A DNA stretch of 64,000 nucleotides from Cynocephalus volans (GCF_027409185.1 NC_084464.1:44057095-44121094); one strand, 5' to 3'. Shown: positions 12,301 to 22,360, counted from the first letter of the stretch. Numbers and translations: made by a program. The notes: generated from the sequence alone by a model not told the origin.

Positions 12301-15300
12301 GCTCATCACCACCCTGGCTCTGGGTGAGGGTAGCCTAGTGCTTCAGCTGGAAAGCTTCATCCCATGAGGACACCCAAGGATGGATTTGTATTTACTCAGA
12401 GCAGGAGACAAAGCTGCCCTGAAAGCTCCTCTTATCTCAAGCGTTTATTTTAATTCTTCTTTCCCTGAAGTTTTTTAGGAAAGTTCCTTTTAAAAGTCCC
12501 ACCCTCTCAAGATTAGAGCTATGTAAATAATACACACACAGAAGAAGAGAGTGGGAGAAACACTTTAAAATGTTAGCAGTGCTTATTTTAGCGTGAAGCA
12601 GCCAAGAAGTATTTGTTTTTCTTTTTCTCTAGTTGCCAAATTCTTGTCTTGTGATTAAATTATTTTTATAGCAATTTTTTTTTGTGTGTGGCTGGCTGGT
12701 ATGGGGATCCAAACCTGTGACCTTCGTGTTATAGAGCTGAAAAATAATTTTTATTTATTTATTTATTTATTTATTTATTTTTTAAAAGATGACTACTAGT
12801 AAGGGGATCTTAACTCTTGACTTGGTGTTGTCAGCACTATGCTCTCCCAAGTGAGCCACGGGCTGGCCCCTGAAAAATAATTTTTAAACAAAAAGTTATC
12901 ATGGTTGCCCCACAAAGTAAGGATTTCTACCTCTGCTTTGGCCAAAGAGAGTGAGGAGAGATAGAACATGGCAGGGGTTGGGCCTGGGGTATATAATGAG
13001 AAAACCAGGGAAAGTAGGGGTGAGGATAACAGCCAAGACCTCTGAGCTTTCCCTTCTGTCCTAGTGCCTTCTGAGGCTTTAGGTTCAGGGAATTATTTAT
13101 TTTTCCAGAGTGCTGGCTGAGCTGATGGAGATGAGGGTGACATGTCCCTCTCCCCCCACCATGGCGTCTGTGGGATGATGCAGGAAAACATGAGTTAGAT
13201 GGTAGAAATGTCAGATGACTTGGGGCTGGGGGAATAGCCATATCCTAAAAGCCCAATCTGCGTAAAGAGAAGTCCCTAATGAGAGGCCACAAGGCTTCGT
13301 CCTTGGGGTGCTATCCAAATATTTTAAGAGCAAATTGGAGGGAGACCGAGAAAGGATACTTTGCAATGCACTGACGACATCGAGGTGGGAGAACAAGTTC
13401 ACAGACAAAATTATTGCAGCAGCCTAGACAGCTTGGCTCAGACCAGTAAAGATAACATTGAACAGACCCAAATGCAAAGGCCCATATTTAAGCTAAAAAC
13501 CTGTATATAGTAGAATATTGTCTTCCTTCCTTCCTTCTTTCTTTGCTTATCTATACTTTCTAAATTTTCTGCACTGGGCCTACATGACTTTTATAATAAA
13601 AAAGTGACTTAAAAAATGATCAAAACAGCTGACAGTTTGTGTGACTATAAGTTAATATAATGCCAACTCTGAAAAAAATGCCAGTGAATCCAGAGTTCGC
13701 CAGTGGGCTTCTTTCCCTCCCCATTTTGGGGGACACATGCAAAAAGCAGGAGGCACAGGAAGATGGAGGATTCAGAGAACAAAGCCTTAGGGGAAAGTGG
13801 CAAAGAAACCAGGGGGTTTTGACTAGGGAGAATGAAGAGTGATGCGATAGCTGATGTCTCTAAATACCTGAAGGCCTATGGTTTCAGGGAAAGCAAAAAA
13901 GAATTACAGCTGCTGGTGAATGCCTAGCTAAGGCCAATGGATGGACATTAGAATGGGGGCAGATCTGGATCCAGCAACAACGAAAAGAACGAACAGTGAT
14001 GACCAAGAATGGCCTGAATAGACTCAGGAAGTACTGAGCTCACCGTCACCAGAACTGTTTCAGCTGCACTGGACCAATGCTTGACAGAGATGCTGCAGAG
14101 ATCTCCTGCCTGATGTGGGGCAGGATAAGGTCTTTCCAACAGCTTCAAGAACCCAGCCATCTGGATTCAACCACTGATTACCTGGCACTTCTGTATGAGG
14201 TGAGCCCTCCTCAGCCAGGGCCTACCCATTCACCCCCTCTTGGCATGGCATCCCCCTCACCGTGGGGATGAACTGAATTTCATAGGCATCCACAGGGCCA
14301 GGAGCCCGGGTCCACTCTGTTCGAACTGTTGTCTCCTCCAGGAGGTGCATTCTCATTCCCTCAATGGTTGGCACCTCTGTCCAAGAGAATGGTATGGAAA
14401 GCTGGTTAGCCCGAGGCATTCAATCCCCACCCCCACCATCACCACCCCTTTTATTCAGGGCTACAGCCAGAGGCTGGTCCAAGTTCCCACTCCTCTCTGC
14501 CAGTTGGCAAAAAGCTGGCAGAGGCTCGAACAGATCCCAGGTCTCCTTCAACTTCCCCCATCTCCAGGAATACAGAATCTTCCTAATCAAACCAAAGGGG
14601 CCCCCAGCGTGCTCATCAGAGATCCGAAGGCCAGTACTGCTGGATGGCATGCCCCCATGGTTTCGCTGTCCCTAGTAGAGGCTGGCTACTCTGACCGACA
14701 CCCCCTACCCCCAATATACGATATCCTTCCACTCTTCCTCCAGGTCCCTGGGCCACTAGGTTTCAGTCTCGGGTCCTCCCAATGGTTCCTGTTCTCAGAA
14801 CGCCAGTCCCTGACCTAGCATATTGGTGAAGGCTGCCCGCTCACCTTCTCCGCAGTCATACCCGGCATAACCTTCTTGGCAGAAGCAGCTACCCTCGCGA
14901 CACTCTCCCCGGCCGCGGCATTCCCCAGGGCACGTCTGGATGGCGCAATCGGGGCCTTGGAATCCTTCGACACACACACACTGACCCGCGCGGCACAGTT
15001 CCCGGGGCCCGCAACCCCCTGGGCAGGCGCTGGCCGGAGGCTCTTCCCGCCCGCAGTCTTCGCCACCATAACCCGCGTGGCACACGCACACTCCCTGCAC
15101 ACAGCGCCCACGGCCCCGGCAGTCTGCTGGGCAGGTGCGGGTGGCGCAGGCAGGGCCAGTGTAGCCTGGGTCGCACACACAGCGTCCGTCCACACAGCGG
15201 CCGCGCCCGTGGCAGTTGGAGGGGCAGGTGCGGAAGCCGCAATCTTCGCCAGCATAGCCCTCCCAGCAAGTGCACACACCGTCCTGGCACACGCCGTGTT

Positions 15301-17355
15301 GGCTGCAGTCGCTCGGGCACCGCCTCACGCCGCAGTCCTCGCCCGAATAGTCGTCGTTGCAGACGCAGCGCCCATCCAGGCACTGGCCGCGGCCTCGGCA
15401 GTCCCTGGGGCAGCTGCGCGCGCTGCAGTCCTCGCCCGAATAGCCCTCGTCGCACACGCACACGCCATCCTCGCAGCGGCCGTGCCCTCGGCAGTCCCCG
15501 GGACACCGACGGCTCCCGCAGTCCTCGCCGGTGAAGCCCGAGTTGCACACGCAGCGGCCGTCCACGCAGCGCCCGCGCCCGCGACAGTCGCCAGGGCAGG
15601 CGCGCGTGCCGCAGTCCCGGCCAGTGTACCCGGGCCAACACACACAGCGGCCACTCTCACAGCGGCCCCGACCACGACAGTCCCCGGGACAGCTGCGCAC
15701 GCCACAGTCCTCGCCGCTGTAGCCCGCGTTGCACACACACACACCATTCTCGCAGCGCCCATGGCCCCTACAGTCGCGAGGGCAGGCGCGCGCGCCGCAG
15801 TCAGGCCCGGTATACCCCGGCCAGCACACGCAGCGGCCATCCTCGCAGCGGCCCCTTTGGTTGCAGTCGCCAGGGCAGCTGCGCACGCCGCAATCGTCCC
15901 CACTGTAGCCCACGTCGCAGATGCATTCGCCGTCCTCGCAGCGCCCGCGGCCCCGGCAGTCGCGCGGGCACGTTCGCGTGCTGCAGTCCTCGCCCGCGTA
16001 CCCGGGCCAGCACACACAGCGGCCGTCCACGCAGCGCCCGCCCTCGCCACAGTCCCAGGGGCAGTTCCTCACCCCGCAGTCCTCGCCAGTGTAGCCGGGG
16101 TCGCACACGCAGCGCCCTTTCTCGCAGCGCCCCCTCTGACTGCAGCCTCGAGGGCAGCTCCTCACCGCACAGTCCTCGCCAGTGTAGCCGGTTTCGCACA
16201 CGCAGCGCCCGTTCTCGCAGCGCCCTCTCTGGCTGCAGCCCCGAGGGCAGGAGCGCTGGCCGCAGTCGACGCCTGTGAAGCCGGCCCGGCACACGCACGC
16301 GCCCTGCACGCAGCGCCCGCGGCCTTGGCAGTCCCCAGGGCAGGAGGGCCAGCCACAGCTGGGGCCGGTGTAGCCGGGGAAGCACACGCAGCGACCGCGG
16401 ACACAGCGACCCTGATCGTTGCAGTCATCAGGGCAGGACCCAGAGGCTGAGGGCGGGGAGGTGGGGGACATCCCAGCGTCTGCGGGGTCAGAGCAGGTGG
16501 GTCCACCCCAGCCTGGCTCGCAGGAACAGGCACAGCGGCTCAGATCAAACACACCATGGAGGCTGCAGAGGCTACGAACATCTGTCTGGCCTGGAGTAAG
16601 AGGGAGAGTAGGCCTCAGTCCCTTGGAGAGGAGAGAAGCTGAGCCCATATAGTGCTCCTATGGGTCAACCCCTCCAGCAGGGCCAGCCTCATTTCATAAG
16701 GCCATCTTAGCTCCCAGCTGCATAATATACGTTGCCTCCCAGGGCCCTAGCATATGCTTGGGTTGACGTCTAGCCCAGCACCACTCTTCAGGTTGTGCCC
16801 TGGGCAACACCCACCACCCCTAAGGGCAAGGAAAGGGTGCCTTTTTCTAATTCATACCAAGTTCTTTTATGAACCAGTGATAGCCACCCCAACCTAACCC
16901 ACCTCTCCACCTTTCTCTTCTTCTGTGTCCCTTCCTGTGATCACCTGCTCACCTGTGCCAGCCTGGGCAGCAGCAGGACAACATCCCCCAGTGCACTGTT
17001 CCTTGAGCCCCTTCACCAGTTCCTCCAAGATCTCCAGCCGGACTCTCAGGGCCTGAACCTCTGAAGCAGGGACTGGCGGCTCATTGCCCGGGGTACAGCC
17101 ACAGCCAGCAGAAGGGGGCAGGTTAATTCGGTGGGTGAATACCACCTGCTTCTCCCCTCCTTCCACTGTGTGCTCATAAAGCTGAGAAGAGGGGCTTCCC
17201 CCTCCTGCTTCCACTGTGCGACCCCCTGGCTGGGGAGGAGGTCGTGGGGCTGAGAGTGTCACATTGGACCGTGGAGAGAAGGGGCCTGCTCTGGCTGTGC
17301 CCAGCAGCACCAGGAGGGCCAGACTGGAGGTTAGGGGACATTGGGCTGGCATCAT
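21..17355 (-). CDS. TNXB: Tenascin-X, N-terminal half (partial gene)
   Basis: Tenascin-X is a large secreted matrix glycoprotein that organises collagen fibrils. The start is the first ATG of exon 17363-16953. Coding exons, each with AG/GT sites and consistent phase: 17355-16953, 16590-14845, 14376-14261, 9639-9483, 9299-9036, 8239-7499, 6307-5939, 4905-4612, 2784-2494, 2132-1827 and 353-21; more lie beyond the left edge. Together they encode about 1673 residues: signal peptide, a heptad/cysteine segment for trimerisation, EGF repeats (about 146-710), then eight FN3 domains marked by GELTVT-type strands and YKxxLYG motifs. FN3 exons are phase 1-1, so they can be skipped in frame. The fibrinogen-like C-terminus is outside. 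Identity rests on close match to the human protein as I know it. No frameshift or stop was seen in any exon, so this is the functional gene and not the TNXA-type pseudogene. Confidence 0.97.
1190..1450 (+). repeat. MIR element
   Basis: A diverged MIR in a TNXB intron: gtgccagacactattctc ... atccccatttgacagaag ... ggcacagagaagttaagtg. The core and the 'clear as heterozygous decimal' tRNA-derived end are recognisable. Confidence 0.8.
1827..2132 (-). CDS. TNXB: TNXB FN3 domain
   Basis: A 306-bp phase 1-1 exon, starting APERKEEPP after splicing, with an FN3 repeat (LLGELTVTGVTPDSLRLSW, KYKMNLYGLRGRQRVG). Confidence 0.92.
2494..2784 (-). CDS. TNXB: TNXB FN3 domain
   Basis: A 291-bp phase 1-1 exon with an FN3 repeat (RLGKLWVTDPTSDSLHLSW, HKYRFTLFGIANKKRYG). 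The first two bases complete a Leu codon with the T left by the preceding exon. Confidence 0.92.
3870..3993 (+). repeat. MIR 3' part
   Basis: Shows the MIR 3' half in order: the 'cagggctgctgtggggagtaa' region, then gcatttgacgcttaataaatgctc. Lies in the TNXB intron between FN3 exons. Confidence 0.7.
4050..4545 (+). repeat. L2 fragment
   Basis: Diverged L2-type sequence: atcatgtcactctcccacttaag, ccctaaggccaagccc, tgcctgcactgcccttctcaac, ttcaggattgagctcagg. It ends just before the FN3 exon at 4612-4905. Confidence 0.6.
4612..4905 (-). CDS. TNXB: TNXB FN3 domain
   Basis: A 294-bp phase 1-1 exon encoding a 98-residue FN3 repeat of the highly similar tenascin-X class (RLGELTVTDLTSDSLLLRW, QYKDRD, KYKFVLYGLVGKKR). 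The upstream linker is Glu/Lys/Gly-rich. Confidence 0.92.
5939..6307 (-). CDS. TNXB: TNXB FN3 domain with N-terminal linker
   Basis: A 369-bp phase 1-1 exon. A linker of about 30 residues (GLLGATDEPPPSGPS) precedes an FN3 domain (LGELRVLGRDKTGRLHVTW ... PYELSLRGV). It ends Gly-Ile-Met before a GT donor at 5938/5937. Confidence 0.9.
7499..8239 (-). CDS. TNXB: TNXB unusual 741-bp exon: Pro-rich linker, helical segment and FN3
   Basis: This open phase 1-1 exon encodes 247 residues, 2.5 times a normal FN3 exon. It starts with about 60 residues rich in Pro/Arg/Ser (repeated PxP and PRPAPAP). A predicted helical segment follows (VQDLERHLRAHGYPLRANQ ... HIHEYLQRRL) with two N-glycosylation sequons (NLT, NQT), then an Ala/Pro linker and a standard FN3 domain (LRPSTTYHVEVHGVRAG ... 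YAFITTT). Acceptor choice is slightly ambiguous: CAG at 8242-8240 or another CAG six bases further in, both keeping frame. Because it is symmetric in phase it could be skipped without frame change. I do not recognise the helical part as any named domain. Confidence 0.8.
9036..9299 (-). CDS. TNXB: TNXB FN3 domain 2
   Basis: A 264-bp phase 1-1 exon encoding a complete FN3 domain (LRVVAVTPTTLELSWLRP ... LMPGVEYVVTVTAERG). The upstream exon ends in A, which joins TG here to give Met. The domain ends Arg-Ala-Asn-Thr before the donor at 9035/9034. Confidence 0.9.
9483..9639 (-). CDS. TNXB: TNXB FN3 domain 1, second half
   Basis: A 157-bp exon beginning Thr-Glu-Gly in phase 0 and ending in phase 1, with the A of the next Met codon. 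It carries the typical FN3 C-terminal strands (GLAPGQEYQVTVRALRG). With the preceding 116-bp exon it makes a 91-residue domain. Confidence 0.9.
9760..9930 (+). repeat. MIR element
   Basis: cattttacagatgaggaaac followed by tgagacacaaaaggataagt and aggtcaccaacacc, the standard MIR core and 3' region. Confidence 0.85.
11562..11745 (+). repeat. hAT-Charlie MER20-like DNA transposon
   Basis: Begins agtggtcctcaggctagaag and ends tttgagaaccactga, so the terminal inverted repeats are visible. Interior matches the MER20-type nonautonomous hAT pattern (ttctggttcagtagatctgg, tttgaatttctaacaagct). Confidence 0.75.
11922..12006 (+). repeat. tRNA-Ile-derived SINE monomer
   Basis: A box ttagctcatttgattagagt and B box ggttcagatcc are spaced as in tRNA-Ile, ending actggccagccacc. 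It lacks a long A tail. Confidence 0.85.
12676..12737 (-). repeat. tRNA-Ile SINE, 5'-truncated
   Basis: On the plus strand: ggctggctggtatgggga then tgaccttcgtgttatagag. This is the 3' half of a monomer on the minus strand. It abuts the target-site duplication of the next SINE. Confidence 0.75.
12753..12870 (-). repeat. Single-unit SINE carrying dimer-type ends
   Basis: The minus strand begins ggccagcccgtggctcactt (5' end typical of the dimer's first unit) and ends gatccccttactagtagtca (3' end typical of its second unit), with only one unit between. A (TAAA)n tail follows. A perfect 15-bp target-site duplication, tgaaaaataattttt, lies at 12738-12752 and 12871-12885. Confidence 0.85.
14261..14376 (-). 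CDS. TNXB: TNXB FN3 domain 1, first half
   Basis: A 116-bp exon starting in phase 1 (completing Glu) and ending in phase 0 after a Pro-Thr. It encodes the N-terminal strands of the first FN3 domain, with the WTRAPGPVDAYEIQFIPT motif. This is the only FN3 domain in the window split over two exons; the second half is 4.6 kb away. Confidence 0.9.
14845..16590 (-). CDS. TNXB: TNXB EGF-repeat exon (17 full repeats plus one partial)
   Basis: A single 1746-bp exon encodes one degenerate N-terminal EGF unit (CSLHGVFDLSRC) followed by 17 tandem tenascin-type EGF repeats of about 31 residues. Each has the form CPxDCxxRGRCxxGRCVCxxGYxGxDC with six cysteines. The 93-bp period is obvious at DNA level and the exon is very GC-rich. 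The last unit ends CGE|E, spliced in phase 1 to the first FN3 exon. The human exon as I recall it has 18 full repeats, including a run of three CSQRGRC units; here only two such units are present (around 16090-16270). Long open frames on the other strand are a by-product of composition. Confidence 0.95.
16600..16952. other. TNXB: TNXB intron between first coding exon and EGF exon
   Basis: Short intron of about 360 bp with nothing recognisable apart from splice sites. Confidence 0.7.
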
Positions 17356-17363
17356 TCAGGAGG
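16953..17363 (-). CDS. TNXB: TNXB first coding exon: signal peptide and assembly segment
   Basis: The acceptor lies just before 17363 and 8 bases of 5' UTR precede two consecutive ATG codons (17355 and 17352). The 134 encoded residues start with a hydrophobic signal peptide (SLALLVLLGTARA), followed by a Ser/Pro/Gly-rich stretch. Next comes a VFTHRINLP motif, a Cys pair (CGC) and a leucine heptad region (VRLEILEELVKGLKEQC) that forms the tenascin assembly coiled coil. The donor at 16952/16951 leaves phase 1, completed by GC of the EGF exon. Confidence 0.93.
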
Positions 17364-17639
17364 CTGCAGGGAGAGAGGTCGTGTGAGAGCAGCTTCAAAA
17401 AGAAGGAGACAATATGGACCCCCTTCTTTCCCAGTACACACCCACAATCCCATCACCCACAACTAATCTACCCAACTCAAATGTATATAAAAATTCACAT
17501 CAGTTCAGCCCTAAGGGATACTGTCCCTGGGCAGATCTGGTCTCTATCTCTCTTTCTGAAGTCATTTGGTTACCTTGGCCCCCCTTTTTTATGTGTTTCC
17601 CCCACACTGGTCTTTTGTTTGTCATGAAAACACTACCAA

Positions 17640-18060
17640 ACTACAGTAGCCTAAGAGCCTTTGCGTTGCATGTTTCTTCTGTCTGCGATGCTCTTCACTC
17701 AGCTCTTAAAGGCTGGCTCCTCCTTGTTCAAATCTTAACTCATGTCTCTCTCTTTCTCTCTCTCTTTTTTTCCACTTCTATTTTTTCTTTTTTAACTCAC
17801 ATGTCATCCATTGCCTCTGAGAAGCTTTCCTTATGTCCAATCAGGGAAGTATTCCATTACTTTCTATCACAATACCTGCCCATGTTCTTCATGCCAGTTA
17901 CTGCTGCCTGAATGATCTCTTCATGTGTTTACTTGTTTGTTACCTTTCTCTTACTACTTGAATGGGAGCTCCATGAGAACAGGGGCATCGTTTATTCTGG
18001 CACTGCTCTATCCCTGTGCCTGGCACATAAATATGTTTGGATAAATGTATCATCCAACAC
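17640..18060 (+). repeat. L2 3' region
   Basis: Typical L2 end: tgggagctccatgagaacag ... gtgcctggcacataaatatg ... ttgaatggat. The upstream part (gcctttgcgttgcatgtttc, tgctcttcactcagctctt) is also L2. Confidence 0.8.
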
Positions 18061-18644
18061 ATCTATGTTGAATGGATTAGCAGATGAGTACTTAGAGTCA
18101 ATCCTTCCCCAAGCGCTTGGATCCCAGATCCTACTGTCTTCTCAGAATCCTTAAGGTGTAGATTATCTTCTCTTTCTCTCTTTTATTCCAGCCCTTCACT
18201 CTCAACTAGCTCCTTCCCATCGGCTTCTATATGAGCTCACAGATCTCCCACTAAAAAAAAAAAAAAAAAAGAAAGAAAGAAAAAAACCCTCTTTCTCAGG
18301 ACTTAACATGATCAAATATCAAGACTTATTATAAAGGTTCAAGGATAGACAGATGGAATAGAATAGGGCCCAGAAACAGACCCACACATATGTGGTCACC
18401 TCACTAATGACAAAGGGCCACTGCAAAAAAACAAAACAAAACGAAACGAAAAAAACCACAAAGGGCCACTGCAATTAAGAGAAGGGAGGAAGTGCTGGGT
18501 AATTGAAGATCCCTATGGAAAAAACATCAATCAATCTCTACCTTAAGTCCACAGAAATTAATTGAGATGAGTCAGGGAACTAATTACAAAAGGTAAAAAG
18601 TACCTTTCATAAAACTACTCCACAGAAGAAAAATAGGAAAAAAC

Positions 18645-18827
18645 CAGGGCCGGCCCATGGCTCACTTGGGAGAGTGTGGTGCTGATAACACCAAGGCCAC
18701 AGGTTCGGATCCCTATATAGGGATGGCCAGTTAGCTCACCTGGGAGAGCGTGGTGCTGACAACACCAAGTCAAGGGTTAAGATCCCCTTACCGGTCATCT
18801 TTAAAAAAAAAAAAAAAAAAAAAAAAA
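18645..18827 (+). repeat. tRNA-Ile SINE dimer
   Basis: Two head-to-tail tRNA-derived units, starting ggccggcccatggctcactt and ggatggccagttagctcacc, then ccccttaccggtcatcttt and an A tail. Near-duplicated flanks (aggaaaaaacc / aggagaaaacc) suggest a target-site duplication. Confidence 0.9.
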
Positions 18828-19354
18828 GGAGAAAACCCGTATGACTTTGGAGTAAGCAAAGATTTCTTAAGTGGGATGGACACGCACACATAAAACCTAA
18901 CCTCCCAAAAAGAGATTGATACACTGGACCTCGTTAGAATTGGTAACTTCTGGTCGTCAAATGACACCTTTAAGAGTATAAAAAGACAAACCACAGACTG
19001 GGAGAAAATATGTGAGATACATGCACATACAGAGAAAAAGAGGATTAAAATCTAAAATAAAGAATTTTACAAAATATCTTCAGTATAGTAATGGAAAAAA
19101 AGAAAAAGAAAAATTCTACAAAACAAAACAAAAATCAAAAGTTAGGAAACCCAGTTTTTTAAACTGGCAAAAACTTAAACAGGTTCACTACAAAAAATAT
19201 ATATCCAAAGGGCCAATAAGCATACGAAAAGGTATCAACATCACTAGTCATCAGGGAAATGCACATTAAAACCAATATGAGGGTGGCATGTGGCCATGTT
19301 AAAAAAAACCCAAAAAGCCAAAAAACCTACAAACAAACCCAAAAACCAATATGA

Positions 19355-19458
19355 GGGGCTGGCCAATTAGCTCAGTTGGTAAGAGCATGGTGTTAATAAC
19401 ACCAAGGTCCAAGTTCAATCCCTGTACTGGCCAGCTGCCAAAAAAAAAAAAAAAAAAA
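19355..19458 (+). repeat. tRNA-Ile SINE monomer
   Basis: ggggctggccaattagctca ... gtactggccagctgcc plus A tail. The flanking duplication accaatatgag is at 19345-19355 and after the tail, inside the L1M copy. Confidence 0.9.
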
Positions 19459-20103
19459 GAAACACCAATATGAGATGCTACTAAATATCCACTAGAATAG
19501 GTAAAATTAAAGGGAGTGACATTGCTCAATATGGGCAAGAATGTGAAGGAACTGGAACTCTTATCTGTTGCAAGTGGGAGCATAAATTAGTGCAAATACT
19601 TGGAAAAGTGTTGGTATTTACTAAAGCATATGTCTATAACCCAGTAATTCCACTTCTTGGTAAATATCCAAAAGAAATGATTGCACATATCCTCCAAAAG
19701 ACATGTACAATAATGTTCATGAGATTTATTCATATTAGCCAAAACTGGAAACAACTCAAGTGTCCATTGATAGTAGGATAAATAAATAAATTACAGGAGA
19801 GGCATACAATGGAATACTATACAGCAATAAAAATACCCTATTGCTACATGCAACATGGATGAACTTCACACACATAATGTTAAGCAAAAGAAACCAGACA
19901 CAAAAAGAGAACACTCTGAATGATGCCATTTATATGATGTTCAAAACCAGGCAGAGCTAATCTTTGCTTTTAGGAGATAGGATAGGATTATTTCTAGGGA
20001 AAGTATTGATTGGGAGGAGTCACAAAGGAGATTTTTGCAAATGTTTTGTATCTTGATCTGGGTGCTGGTTAAAGAGATGTACATATATTCAAAAATTCAT
20101 TGA

Positions 20104-20211
20104 GGCTAGCCGGTTAGTTCACTTGGGAGAGCCTGAGCTGATAATACCAAGGTCAAGGGTTCAGATCCCTGTACCAGCCTGCTACCAAAAAAAAAAAAAA
20201 AAAAAAAAAAA
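20104..20211 (+). repeat. tRNA-Ile SINE monomer
   Basis: Starts ggctagccggttagttcact, B box gggttcagatcc, ends cagcctgctacc followed by about 25 A residues. Confidence 0.88.
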
Positions 20212-20677
20212 GTACACTGAAGATTTGTGCCTATCACTGTTTGAAATTCAAACCTTAAAAAACAAACAAACAAAAACCCTTCCTTAATTTTGCATCATCT
20301 CCAGCCACCACATATTTCTCTCCTCTACTTCATAGTCACAGGTGTCAAAAGATTTATCTGTGCTTGCTATTTCCATTTCCTCATATCCCAGGCATGCCTC
20401 AATCCACTTTCATCTGGTTTCCCCATCCCCCTTCAACCCACCAAACAGCTCATCCTAAAGTCTCCCAATGACCTGGGTGTCACAAAATCTAAGGGACATT
20501 TGTTCTCATCTTACTTGACCTCTCAAAAATCACTGGACATAGTTGACCACATTTTTCATTTTAAAACATTCTGTATCCATGCCGTCCAATATGGTAGCCA
20601 GGAGAAATATGTGGTTCTTGAACACTTGAAATGTGGCTAGAGTGACTGAGGAACTGAATTTTGTTCAGTATTTAATG

Positions 20678-20812
20678 GACTGGCCGGTTAGCTCAGTTGT
20701 TTAGAAGCGTGGTGTTGATAACACCAAAGCCCAGGGTTTGATTCCTGTACTGGCCAGCTGCCAAGAAAATAAAAAACAAAATAATTAACATAAATAAATA
20801 AAGAAAAGCTCC
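20678..20812 (+). repeat. tRNA-Ile SINE monomer with A-rich tail
   Basis: gactggccggttagctcagt, cagggtttgattcctgtact, ggccagctgcc, then a degenerate A-rich tail (aataaataaa). More diverged than the dimers. Confidence 0.85.
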
Positions 20813-20859
20813 CCAGATGATTGTGATGTGCACCAGAGTTAAAACCTACAGCTGTAATA

Positions 20860-21838
20860 ACTCACCTAGGCACCCTCATCCAGACTCATGACTTTGCCAA
20901 TTTGTAAAACCAGCGCAGTCATTTCCTCCTAGCTCCACAGTAATGCAACACAGTAATCCAACTGCCTAGTTGGCATCTCCTCTTAGGCACCTCAAATTCA
21001 ACATGTCTGAATCTGAATGATTGTCCTTCCTATACCCCACCCCCTCCCAGCAGTCCCCATTGCAGCTCATAGCCCCACCATTAATCCAGCTTTACAAATC
21101 AGAAATCTAACAGCCCCTTCAATGCTACCATATTTCATCATATTTACCGATATTTTCTCATAATCATCTCTTCAATTCATTTCCTTCTCTCCGTCTTACC
21201 ATCATTATAAGTTCAAGCTACCATCCACCTGTTGCCTGACAAATGTAATTTCCTCTTAGCTGATCTGTCTTCTTCCATTCACTCTTTAGCTCTACCAGAA
21301 TGCCCCTCTCCTCCTAAAACTCTTCAGTGTCTCCCTTCCAAATTCTCTTAGAACACTGACAAACAGCCCTGCATCACATGGCCCCTGCTGACCTCTCCCA
21401 CCTCCTCTGCCATGCATTTCTCTTCCTCTCTCCACTCTAGCTCCACTGGCCTTCATATTCTTTGTGCTCCTTCCCCAGACCTTGTATACGCTGTTCCCTG
21501 AATGTGGAATGCTCTTCTCTTCTTGCTTGGCCTCCTCATCCTTAGGTCCCAGCCCCACACCACTTCCTCAGTGAAGCTTTCCTGACCAGGCCGGTCCCCC
21601 TAACATGTGATATCACATTACCATGTAATTCTCACTTGCAGTATTTATAACAATTTGTGATCATATATAAATAAATGTATAATGGGATTATTTTATCCTT
21701 TCTTGCCCACCCTCAATCTTGCCCACTAGAGTATAAGGTCCATGGGAGCAGGCATGACACCTCTTGGCTGCTGTATCCTTGTGTTTGGCACATAATAGGT
21801 GCTCAATAAACAGTTACTGACTATATGAATGAATGAAA
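20860..21838 (+). repeat. L2 3' region
   Basis: Long L2-derived stretch ending with the canonical tail: agagtataaggtccatggga ... cacataataggtgctcaata ... ctgactatatgaatgaatga. Internal L2 features include catcacatggcccctgctga and gtgaagctttcctgacc. Confidence 0.85.
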
Positions 21839-22014
21839 AGTACAATTTAATCCCAGGACTAACACTGAAGCTGGAACAAAGGACAGGACCAAGGTCAGGG
21901 CTAGGACCACGGACAGTGTCTGGGATTGTAAGTTGCTTAGAAACAGCAGCTGGGGTAGAAGTAGAGTTGGAGACCAGGCCCAGGTGAATCCTGGCAGGAC
22001 CAGATGGTGCAAGC

Positions 22015-22360
22015 ACTTTGGAAAACTGCTTGGCAGAATCTATTAAATTTACTAAAGCTGAGCGTATGCAAACCCTATGACCTTTCAATGCCACTCCTAG
22101 GAATATACCCAACACAGCAGTACTACTCATAATAGCCCTAAACTGGGAACTACCCAAGTCTCACACCAGTAGAATGGATTAAATAAATTGTTGTTTATTC
22201 ACACAGTGGAATAAAATAAAGCAATAAGAATGAACTACAATTACATGCAATAACGGGCATGGATCTTATCAATATGAGGTTGAGCAAAAGAAGCCAGACA
22301 CATAAGAGAACATGGAGCATAATTCTATTTATATGAAGTCTGAGGAAAGACAATAATCTG
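22015..22360 (+). repeat. Old L1M ORF2 3' fragment
   Basis: Landmarks: cactttggaaaactgcttgg, tgccactcctaggaatatac, atgaactacaattacatgca, aagaagccagacacataaga. Non-coding remnant. Confidence 0.8.

Larger units (their letters stand above)
9640..14260 (-). other. TNXB: TNXB intron of 4.6 kb
   Basis: No coding exon seen. It contains a MIR (9760-9930), a MER20-like hAT element (11562-11745), a tRNA-Ile SINE monomer (11922-12006) and two adjacent minus-strand SINE copies near 12.7-12.9 kb. A pyrimidine run (cttccttccttctttcttt) sits near 13530. Confidence 0.7.
18330..20100 (+). repeat. Old L1 (L1M type) 3' ORF2 fragment, interrupted by SINEs
   Basis: Recognisable L1 ORF2 3' landmarks in order: gcccagaaacagacccacac (18369), cacagactgggagaaaatat (18995), ggccaataagcatacgaaaa (19211), ccagtaattccacttcttgg (19639), ggaatactatacagcaataa (19811), aagaaaccagacacaaaaag (19888). 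It has many frame breaks and no coding capacity. SINEs are inserted at 18645-18827 and 19355-19458. Confidence 0.85.

Noticed and set aside
14876-16450. A 524-codon open frame on the plus strand across the TNXB EGF exon
   Set aside because: It is antisense to a certain coding exon, Ala/Val-rich and low-complexity, and mirrors the 93-bp EGF repeat. No family similarity, so composition-driven.
14845-16590. Regularly spaced repeats that could suggest a CRISPR-like array
   Set aside because: The 93-bp units encode EGF repeats and are diverged; no short identical repeats with unique spacers, and this is a mammalian genome.
21-17355. TNXA-type pseudogene instead of TNXB
   Set aside because: All exons are open, include the signal peptide and EGF region that TNXA lacks, and the gene is followed by ATF6B as for functional TNXB.
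18330-20100. Possible coding L1 ORF2
   Set aside because: Many frame breaks and SINE insertions; only the 3' part is present.
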